DNA from: DASUPK01 sp963736305
GTDB lineage: Bacteria > Actinomycetota > Thermoleophilia > Solirubrobacterales > 70-9
Length of the DNA stretch: 64,000 bases
Reading direction: 5' to 3'
NCBI GenBank assembly: GCA_963736305.1
Contig: CAVTOD010000005.1
Span: forward strand, 1,054,001-1,118,000
In this document: one piece after another, positions 57,980 to 64,000 of the stretch
Position numbering within the stretch: position 1 is the first letter of the stretch
How the letters are laid out: each line of letters opens with the position of its first letter
Notes under the pieces: model-generated
Told to the model about the DNA's origin: nothing
Databases searched by the model: none
Seen by the model: the letters and a program-made list of their open reading frames with translations, nothing else
Position numbers and translations under genes: made by a program

Positions 57980-59899
57980 GTGACGATCACGCTCAGCGAA
58001 GGCGGCCGCGCCAGCCTCGACGCGATCTGTGACACCTTCGTTCCGGGGGAGAACGGCCTTCCGTCGGCCACCGGACTACACGTGCCCGATGTGATCCTCG
58101 GTGCGATGGGCGCCAACCCGAGCGCTGACGTCCGGGACGGGTTCGCCGGCCTGATCGAGGGCTGGGACTCCGGCTTCGCCTCCGGGTCCAAGGAGGACCG
58201 CGAGAAGTTCCTGCTCTCCTGGTGCGACTCCGACGACGTCATGCAGCGGGCCGCCTTCCAGGCCCTGCGCAAGCTGACGATGGTCATGTACTACTCGATG
58301 CCCTGGCAGGGCGACGGTCCCAACCCCGTTGACGAGGCGATCGGCTACCCCGGTCCCCACGGGAAGCTCGAGGACGTCCCGCCGAAGACGATCAAGCCGC
58401 TCGCGATCACCGAGGACACCGAGCTCGACTGCGACGTCGTCATCGTCGGCTCGGGCGCGGGCGGCGGCACGGCGGCCGGGGTGCTCGCCAAGGCGGGGCT
58501 CGACGTGGTCGTCGTCGAGGCGGGCGACTACTTCAGCGAGGAGGACTTCGACGGGGCGGAGCTCGACGGCTACGTGCGGATGTACCTGGGCGGCGGGGGG
58601 ATCCCGACCCCCGACCAGAGCATCGGCCTGCTCGCCGGCTACTGCCTCGGCGGCGGCACCACCGTCAACTACACGTGGTGCTTCCGGCCGCCCGACCATG
58701 TCCGCAAGGACTGGACGAACCGCTTCGGGCTGGACGACTGGGCCGGGAAGGAGTTCGACGACAGCCTCGATGCCGTCTGGGATCGGATCCACGTCAACTC
58801 GGAGAACAGCATGCCCTCGCTCCGCGATGTCCGCTTCCGCGAGGGCCTGTCGAAGCTCGGCTGGGACTCCCAGGTGATGCAGCGGAACGCGGTCGGCTGC
58901 GACGAGGAGATCTGCGGCCAGTGCCACTACGGCTGCCCGCTCGGCGCCAAGCAGTCCACGTTCAAGACCTGGCTCCAGGACGCCTACGACGAGGGCGCGC
59001 GGATCGTCGTCAACGCGCCCGTCGAGAAGGTGCTGATCGAGGGCGGCGAGGCAAAGGGCGTCGAGGCGACCACCGCCGACGGGCACAAGCTGACGGTCCG
59101 CGCCCGCGCCGTCGCGGCCGCGGCCGGGGCGATCAACACGCCCGCCCTGCTCGCCCGCTCCGGGCTCGACAACCCGAACGTCGGGAAGAACCTGATGATC
59201 CACCCGGTCCTGCTGGTCTGGGCGATGTTCGAGGAGGAGGTCCTGCCGTGGAGCGGCGTCTTCGGATCCACCTTCTGCGACGAGTTCCTGGACATGGGAG
59301 AGGGATATGGCGTCAAGTACATGCACGCCTCCGCTCACCCCTCCGACCTCGCGGTTTTTGCTCCGTGGCGCGGCGCCGGCCAGAGCGCCGAGCTGATGCA
59401 GAGCCTCCGCTACACCGGCGGCTACGGGATCCTCCAGCGCGCTCGAGACGCCGGGGAGGTCGTGGTCGGGCCCGACGGCCTGCCTGCGCCGATCTGGAAC
59501 CTCTCGGACTTCGACCGGGAGATCATGCGCAAGGGCCTCGATGGGATCACCCAGATCCTGGAGGCGGGCGGCGCGCGCCGGATCTACACCTCGCACGCGG
59601 GCTGGGTCTCCTACGACCCGGGCAACGGCGGGCGGGAGCAGATGCTGAAGGCCGCCGACGACTACGGCTGGGGCCCCGCCCAGGTGACGCTTGGGTCGTT
59701 CCACCTGATGGGGACCGCGCACATGAGCGGGAATCGCGAGACCTCGGTGTGCGACCCGACCGGGGAAGCGTGGGACGCGAAGAACCTGTTCGTCGTCGAC
59801 GGCGCCGTCCTTCCGACCGCGCTGGGTGTGAACCCGATGATCACGATCGAGGCCGCGGCCCACAAGATCGCCCGCGGCATGGCGGCGAAGCTGACCTAA
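57980..59899 (+). CDS. GMC-family oxidoreductase fused to a gluconate-dehydrogenase-subunit-3-like domain
   Basis: This is a protein of about 639 residues. The first 130 residues resemble the small gluconate dehydrogenase subunit (LDAICDTFVPGENG), followed by a GMC flavoprotein with VVIVGSGAGGGTAAGVLAKAG and a C-terminal GVNPMITIEAAAHKIARG. Cysteines in GCDEEICGQCHYGC give C-x4-C-x2-C-x3-C, a likely iron-sulfur site. This is a one-chain version of the two-gene arrangement at 22032-23917. The GTG at 57980 follows GAAGGTGCGGCA; a TTG ten codons earlier is possible. It probably oxidises an alcohol whose aldehyde goes to the next gene. Confidence 0.8.
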   Translation: MTITLSEGGRASLDAICDTFVPGENGLPSATGLHVPDVILGAMGANPSADVRDGFAGLIEGWDSGFASGSKEDREKFLLSWCDSDDVMQRAAFQALRKLTMVMYYSMPWQGDGPNPVDEAIGYPGPHGKLEDVPPKTIKPLAITEDTELDCDVVIVGSGAGGGTAAGVLAKAGLDVVVVEAGDYFSEEDFDGAELDGYVRMYLGGGGIPTPDQSIGLLAGYCLGGGTTVNYTWCFRPPDHVRKDWTNRFGLDDWAGKEFDDSLDAVWDRIHVNSENSMPSLRDVRFREGLSKLGWDSQVMQRNAVGCDEEICGQCHYGCPLGAKQSTFKTWLQDAYDEGARIVVNAPVEKVLIEGGEAKGVEATTADGHKLTVRARAVAAAAGAINTPALLARSGLDNPNVGKNLMIHPVLLVWAMFEEEVLPWSGVFGSTFCDEFLDMGEGYGVKYMHASAHPSDLAVFAPWRGAGQSAELMQSLRYTGGYGILQRARDAGEVVVGPDGLPAPIWNLSDFDREIMRKGLDGITQILEAGGARRIYTSHAGWVSYDPGNGGREQMLKAADDYGWGPAQVTLGSFHLMGTAHMSGNRETSVCDPTGEAWDAKNLFVVDGAVLPTALGVNPMITIEAAAHKIARGMAAKLT

Positions 59900-59917
59900 C
59901 TAGAGAAGGGACTTGAG

Positions 59918-61360
59918 ATGGAGGAGAAGACGATGTTGATCGGCGGCTCCTGGCAGGGATCCTCGGACGGCAAGACGTTCGAGAGCCTCGATCCGGCGAC
60001 CGGGGAACCACACGCCACGGTCCCCGAGGGGACGGAGAAGGACGTGGACGCGGCGGTCGACGCCGCGCGCGCCGCGTTCGAGTCGGATGAGTGGAGGGGA
60101 CTGCCCGCCGCCGCGCGGGCTCAGCTGCTCTGGCGAGTCGGCGAGCTGATCGACGAGAACATGGCCGAGCTGGTCGAGCTCGAGACCCGCGATCAGGGGA
60201 AGCCGATCGGCGTCTCGAAGGTCGTGATTCCCGGCGTCGCCGAGCACTTCCGCTACTACGCGGGCTGGGTGACCAAGATCGAGGGCGAGACTCCGCCGGT
60301 CTCGATCCCCGGCGTCTTCCACTACACGCTGCGCGAGCCGATCGGCGTCTGCGCGCTGATCATCCCCTGGAACTTCCCGACCAACATCGCCAGCTGGAAG
60401 ATCGCCCCGGCGCTCGCCTGCGGCAACACCGCGGTGGTGAAGCCCGCGGAGGAGGCCTCGCTCACCACCCTCCGGCTCGCCGAGCTCATTCAGGAGGCGG
60501 GAATCCCGGACGGCGTGCTCAACGTCGTCACCGGCGGCCCCGCCGCCGGCCAGGCGCTCTCCAACCACACCGGCGTCGACAAGATCTCCTTCACCGGCTC
60601 GACGGAGGTCGGTCGCGACATCGTCCGCGCCTCGGCGGGCAACCTGAAGCGGGTCAGCCTCGAGCTGGGCGGCAAGGCGCCGACGGTGATCCTCGAGGAC
60701 GCCGACCTGGACGCCGCAGTCGGGGGCAACCTCCAGGGCGCCTTCCTCAACGCTGGGCAGGTCTGCGTCGCCTACACGCGGTTCTTCGTCGACGCCAAGC
60801 GCGCCGATGAATTCGCCGAGAAGGCGGCGGCCGCCTCCGAGGGGATGAAGATGGGTCCCGGGACCGATGAGACGACCGAGCTCGGCCCCGTGATCTCAGA
60901 GGAGCACCTGAACCGGGTCCACGGCTACGTCGAGTCGGGGCAGAAGGAGGGAGCCGACCTGGTCACCGGCGGCGAGCGGGCTGGCGACGGCCTGGAGAAC
61001 GGCTTCTTCTACAAGCCGACGGTCTTCAATGGCGTCAGGGACGAGATGAAGATCGCCCGCGAGGAGATCTTCGGGCCGGTGATCTCGATCATGCCCTACG
61101 AGTCCGAGGACGAGCTGATCGCCCGGGCGAACGACACCGACTATGGCCTCGGCGCCTCGGTCTGGACGCGCGACGTGGCCCGAGCCCACCGCCTCGCGGC
61201 GGGAATCAGGGCCGGCACGATCTGGATCAACATGCCGAACCCGGTCGACGCCGTCGCCCCCTGGGGAGGCTTCAACCAGAGCGGCTGGGGCCGCGAGATG
61301 GGCAAGGACGCGATCGAGCTCTACACCGAGAAGAAGAGCGTCTGGACCTCGCTGCGTTAG
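59918..61360 (+). CDS. NAD(P)-dependent aldehyde dehydrogenase
   Basis: This 480-residue aldehyde dehydrogenase has PWNFPTNIASWK, FTGSTEVGRDI, the general-base Glu in SLELGGKAPT and the catalytic Cys in NAGQVCVAYTR. It resembles betaine- and gamma-aminobutyraldehyde dehydrogenases more than the copy at 37068. It lies 18 bases after the fused GMC gene (AGAGAAGGGACTTGAG), so the two probably oxidise an alcohol to an acid in two steps. Confidence 0.87.
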   Translation: MEEKTMLIGGSWQGSSDGKTFESLDPATGEPHATVPEGTEKDVDAAVDAARAAFESDEWRGLPAAARAQLLWRVGELIDENMAELVELETRDQGKPIGVSKVVIPGVAEHFRYYAGWVTKIEGETPPVSIPGVFHYTLREPIGVCALIIPWNFPTNIASWKIAPALACGNTAVVKPAEEASLTTLRLAELIQEAGIPDGVLNVVTGGPAAGQALSNHTGVDKISFTGSTEVGRDIVRASAGNLKRVSLELGGKAPTVILEDADLDAAVGGNLQGAFLNAGQVCVAYTRFFVDAKRADEFAEKAAAASEGMKMGPGTDETTELGPVISEEHLNRVHGYVESGQKEGADLVTGGERAGDGLENGFFYKPTVFNGVRDEMKIAREEIFGPVISIMPYESEDELIARANDTDYGLGASVWTRDVARAHRLAAGIRAGTIWINMPNPVDAVAPWGGFNQSGWGREMGKDAIELYTEKKSVWTSLR

Positions 61361-61389
61361 CGCCCGCCAAGGTCTTTGAAACGGAGCGG

Positions 61390-61418
61390 TTGACGCGGTC
61401 GCATCGGCAAGGGAGAAT
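61390..61418 (+). promoter_or_regulatory. Candidate promoter of the DUF1326 gene
   Basis: TTGACG (61390-61395) and GAGAAT (61413-61418) are spaced by 17 bases, one of the best sigma-70-like pairs in the window. It lies in the 89-base gap after the aldehyde dehydrogenase gene and about 32 bases before the DUF1326 start, so that gene is transcribed on its own. Confidence 0.55.
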
Positions 61419-61449
61419 CGGGTCGCCAACAGCACGGAAGGAGACCGGT

Positions 61450-62052
61450 GTGTCCTGGAGCTTGAAAGGGAGCTACTTCGAGACGTGCTCATGTGACCTC
61501 ATGTGCCCGTGCAACATGTCTTTCGACCACGGCGCGACCTACGATTACTGCCGGGTCACCCTCGTCTTCAACATCAAAGAGGGTGAGATCGAGGGCACGG
61601 ATGTCAGCGGCCTCAGCGTCGCGGCGATCGCGGACACCCCGAAGGTCATGACCGAGGGCAATTGGCGCATCGGCCTCTTCATCGACGACCAGGCAAACGA
61701 CGAGCAGATGGAGAAGCTCACCGCCGTCTTCGGGGGCCAGAAAGGGGGTCCGATGGAGGCGATCACTCCCCTCATTGGCGAGGTCCTCGGCGCCGAGCGG
61801 GCGTCATTCGAGGTGGTCGAGGAAGGGCTGCGCCACAGCGTCAAGATCGGTGACGCGATCGACTTTGAGATCGAGGACATCGTTCCCTTCGGCGTCGAGA
61901 CCGGGGAGCCGGTGCGTCTCGTCGGCGTGTTCCATCCGGCCTCGTCGGAGTTCAACGCCGCTGAAGCGAAGCGCTCGAAGATCAGCGCCTTCGGCATCGA
62001 GTACGAGGGGAAGACCGGGATCTCGGCGTCCGAGTTCGCTTGGGCCGCCTGA
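61450..62052 (+). CDS. DUF1326-domain protein
   Basis: This 200-residue protein matches DUF1326 by its start (WSLKGSYFETCSCDLMCPCN), with two close Cys-x-Cys pairs that could bind metal. The rest is a beta-rich domain. The GTG at 61450 follows AAGGAGACCG; the frame is open 20 codons further without similarity. It converges on a DUF2182 gene with only 3 bases between stops. These two families often occur together, so they probably act together, perhaps in copper handling. Confidence 0.82.
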   Translation: MSWSLKGSYFETCSCDLMCPCNMSFDHGATYDYCRVTLVFNIKEGEIEGTDVSGLSVAAIADTPKVMTEGNWRIGLFIDDQANDEQMEKLTAVFGGQKGGPMEAITPLIGEVLGAERASFEVVEEGLRHSVKIGDAIDFEIEDIVPFGVETGEPVRLVGVFHPASSEFNAAEAKRSKISAFGIEYEGKTGISASEFAWAA

Positions 62053-62055
62053 ACG

Positions 62056-62976
62056 CTAGGGCGCGGGCATCCCCTTCTCGTCCCCGTTCATCCCGCCATG
62101 GGATGGCATCGTCTGATCGCTCGTTGATTCGCCGCGTGAGGAGCCGTGCATGCCCATCGAATCCATCGCTTGCGCCGCCGCGGGTGAGTCCGGCAGGGTG
62201 AGTCCCGGCACCTTGTCGGGAACGAAGGCCACTGCGAGCCCGAGCACGACCAAGAGGATGGCGACGGAGCGATTGGCGACCGCCTTCCAGGGCAACAGCT
62301 TCTCGAGCGCGATCAGGGCGGCGATCATCACCATCCAGCCGATGCTCATCACGCCGAGGGCGAAGAGCGCCGCCATCAGGCCCCAGCAGCAGCCGACGCA
62401 CCAGCCCCCGTGCTCCATGCCCATCCGCAGCGCGCCGATCCGGCCTGGGCGCCAATGCATGAGCACGAACGTCATCGGGTTCCGGCAGTGCCGCAAGCAG
62501 ACGTCCTTGAGCGGGGTGAGCTGGTAGATCGCAGCCGCGATGATGACCCCGCCGGCCACGTAGGGGCCGCCGCTGTCCCAGGCCAGGAAGCCAAGGTCGA
62601 GCGACCGCCCGATCTCGAAGATCGCGTAGGCGATGAGGCCCGCCACCGCCCAGATGAGCAGGTAGCCGCCGACGAAGATCGCGGTGGCGCCGGCCTGGGT
62701 CGGCTGGTCCTTCCGCCGCTTTCCCTCTTCGATGCGCGCGTACATGACCACCATCGGCGCGATCGACGGAAACATCATCGCGGCCATCATCACCACCCAA
62801 GCCGTGAGCCAGAAGCCGAGACCGCCGAGATCCGTGCCCGGGCCGGCGTCCATGCCGGCCATCCGGTCTCCTGTCGTTGCCCAGGCAATGGCGGCGAGAA
62901 GCAGCAGGCCGAAGATGAGGCCGAACTGCACCGCGCTCGACAGAGGGGGTACACGGCGGAGTGTCGCTGACTCCAT
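62056..62976 (-). CDS. DUF2182 integral membrane protein with Met/His-rich tail
   Basis: This 306-residue membrane protein has about seven hydrophobic segments. LTAWVVMMAAMMFPSIAPMV is near the start, PLKDVCLRHCRNP is in a loop and GWCVGCCWGLMAAL lies in a later segment, all DUF2182 features. The C-terminal 45 residues are rich in Met and His (MDSMGMHG, MPSHGGMNG), as in copper-binding proteins. The tail may be exposed outside. Partner of the convergent DUF1326 gene; function not established. Confidence 0.82.
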   Translation of the reverse strand: MESATLRRVPPLSSAVQFGLIFGLLLLAAIAWATTGDRMAGMDAGPGTDLGGLGFWLTAWVVMMAAMMFPSIAPMVVMYARIEEGKRRKDQPTQAGATAIFVGGYLLIWAVAGLIAYAIFEIGRSLDLGFLAWDSGGPYVAGGVIIAAAIYQLTPLKDVCLRHCRNPMTFVLMHWRPGRIGALRMGMEHGGWCVGCCWGLMAALFALGVMSIGWMVMIAALIALEKLLPWKAVANRSVAILLVVLGLAVAFVPDKVPGLTLPDSPAAAQAMDSMGMHGSSRGESTSDQTMPSHGGMNGDEKGMPAP

Positions 62977-63003
62977 TGGCCCCGACTCTAGTTGCCCCAG
63001 AAG

Positions 63004-64000
63004 CTAGCGGTCCGCGGCGTAGTGCTCCGCGGGCTTGCTCGAGGGCGCGTCTCGGGTGCCCGCGACCGCGGCGTCGATCAGCGTCGGCCGGCCTGAGGCG
63101 AGCGCCTCGGAGACCGCCGCCGACAGCTCCTCGGTGCCGCCGGCCGAGCGAGCCTCGACGCCGAGCGAGCGGGCGAGGCCGGTGAAGTCGATCTCCGGAT
63201 CGGTGAGGTCCATGCCCACGTAGCTATCGCTGCCGTCGGCGACGACGCGGGCGATGCCGCGCTTGCAGGCCGCGTACTCGCGGTTGTTCATCACCACGAG
63301 GACGAGCGGGACGTCGTAGTGGGCCGCGGACCACAGTCCCTGGATCGTGTACATCGCCGTCCCGTCGCCGACGACGGAGACGACCGGGCGGTCCGGCTCG
63401 GCCATCTTCACGCCGATCCCGGCCCCGAGCGCCCAGCCCAGGGCGCCGCCGACGGAGTGGTGGTAGCTGCCGGGGCGATCGGCCGCGAAGACGCGGCGGA
63501 CCTCGAGGCCGGTGGTGATCGCCTCCTCGAGCATGATCGTGTCCTTGGGCAGGCCCGCGACCAGCGCCTCGGCTGCCGCGGTCGCGTCCATCCGCTCTCC
63601 GCTCGATGGGGGAGGTTCGCTCGGGCGCGAGCGGTCGCCGTGCTCGCTCCTCGCCGCCGCGATCCGGGCCTCGGCTTCGGAGCAGTGCCCGGCCGTCAAC
63701 CGCGTCAGGGCCCTGATCGTCGGGCCGATGCCGCCCTGGAGCGCGATCTCCGCCGGGTAGTTGCGCCCGAGCTCGGTCCGGTCGGAGTCGAGCTGGAGGA
63801 TCCGGGTCCGGTCGGGGATCGGAGTCGCTTCGGTGAAGTAGTGGGCCGAGAAGGCGTGGCTTCCGACCAGGAAGACGACGTCGTGCTTGGCGAGCTTCTC
63901 CTGGATCAGCGCGTCGATCGGCGGCAGCATCCCGGCCGAGAGCGAGTGGGTGGCCGGGAAGTCCACGCAGTCGTACATCGGCTCACCGAAGACGGTCGCG
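63004..64000 (-). CDS. Benzoylformate decarboxylase-like thiamine-diphosphate enzyme (3' part; 5' end outside window)
   Basis: The frame runs off the right edge: codons upstream of an internal Met at 63978 read ATVFGEP without a stop, so about 330 C-terminal residues of a roughly 530-residue enzyme are seen. The thiamine-diphosphate motif is VVGDGTAMYTIQGLWSAAHY followed by VVMNNREYAACK, closest in style to benzoylformate decarboxylase and related oxoacid decarboxylases. It would convert an arylglyoxylate to the aldehyde. That fits the product expected from the DpgC-like protein and the aldehyde dehydrogenases nearby. Acetolactate-synthase-like relatives are an alternative. Confidence 0.8.
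   Translation of the reverse strand, partial: ATVFGEPMYDCVDFPATHSLSAGMLPPIDALIQEKLAKHDVVFLVGSHAFSAHYFTEATPIPDRTRILQLDSDRTELGRNYPAEIALQGGIGPTIRALTRLTAGHCSEAEARIAAARSEHGDRSRPSEPPPSSGERMDATAAAEALVAGLPKDTIMLEEAITTGLEVRRVFAADRPGSYHHSVGGALGWALGAGIGVKMAEPDRPVVSVVGDGTAMYTIQGLWSAAHYDVPLVLVVMNNREYAACKRGIARVVADGSDSYVGMDLTDPEIDFTGLARSLGVEARSAGGTEELSAAVSEALASGRPTLIDAAVAGTRDAPSSKPAEHYAADR

Noticed and set aside
1..64000. CRISPR arrays, tRNA/rRNA genes, insertion sequences, integrase or attachment sites
   Set aside because: None seen. No regularly spaced repeats, no cloverleaf-like sequence noticed and no transposase motifs in any credible frame.

Overview
The window is a dense (about 97% coding), very GC-rich stretch with GTG/ATG/TTG starts and chains of genes joined by 4-base ATGA or GTGA overlaps. 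This fits a soil actinobacterium. The gene set (VanAB-like, PEP-synthase-like phosphotransferase, pca genes, GMC oxidoreductases) would suit Thermoleophilia/Solirubrobacterales, but the lineage is inferred from style, not from a marker gene. I see no rRNA, tRNA, insertion sequence, phage gene or CRISPR array. No gene-free stretch exceeds 300 bases; the longest is the 208-base left edge, which holds a promoter and two operators.

The theme is catabolism of lignin-type aromatic compounds. (1) 1-14173, mostly + strand: a VanAB-like Rieske oxygenase and reductase, then a split PEP-synthase-like phosphotransferase (two His-domain subunits around a LysR gene, plus one ATP-grasp subunit). An FAD oxidoreductase, an SDR, a carboxyltransferase-like protein, a HAD phosphatase and an amidase follow. 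(2) 14266-18766: PaaK plus a DpgC-like enzyme (-), divergent from an acetoacetyl-CoA-synthetase-like ligase (+) across a perfect 17-bp inverted repeat. (3) 18763-23917 (-): GMC oxidoreductase with its small subunit, two alcohol dehydrogenase-type proteins, an alpha/beta hydrolase and a VOC protein. (4) 24041-24931 (-): YihY membrane protein. (5) 25015-35210 (-): a branched-chain-type ABC importer followed by two E1 alpha/beta pairs, a TIM-barrel isomerase and a VOC protein. (6) 35310-38555 (-): amidohydrolase, MaoC hydratase and aldehyde dehydrogenase, divergent from a GntR regulator.

(7) 38683-45681 (+): GntR, MetE-like and GcvT-like proteins, MFS transporter, PobA, SDR, a YCII-domain remnant and a zinc alcohol dehydrogenase. 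(8) 45769-57894 (+): a second PaaK-like ligase, a second GntR regulator and a translationally coupled run, pcaI-J-H-G-(small ORF)-B-D-C. This continues without a break into an NAD(P) dehydrogenase, an extradiol dioxygenase, an amidohydrolase, a GalB-type hydratase and a GalC-type aldolase. (9) 57980-64000: fused GMC oxidoreductase, aldehyde dehydrogenase, a DUF1326/DUF2182 convergent pair and the 3' part of a benzoylformate-decarboxylase-like gene.

Reading the genes together, side-chain and O-methyl removal should funnel substrates to protocatechuate (VanAB-like, PobA). Protocatechuate is then opened by the ortho (3,4) route. The five genes that follow match, class for class, the five steps of the 4,5-cleavage route, but mostly by protein families not used in the described pathway. 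A CTGTATACAG-type operator links the first operon to the GntR gene at 38683. The most novel parts are the duplicated phosphotransferase module, the PaaK/DpgC-like side-chain module and the candidate alternative 4,5-cleavage branch.
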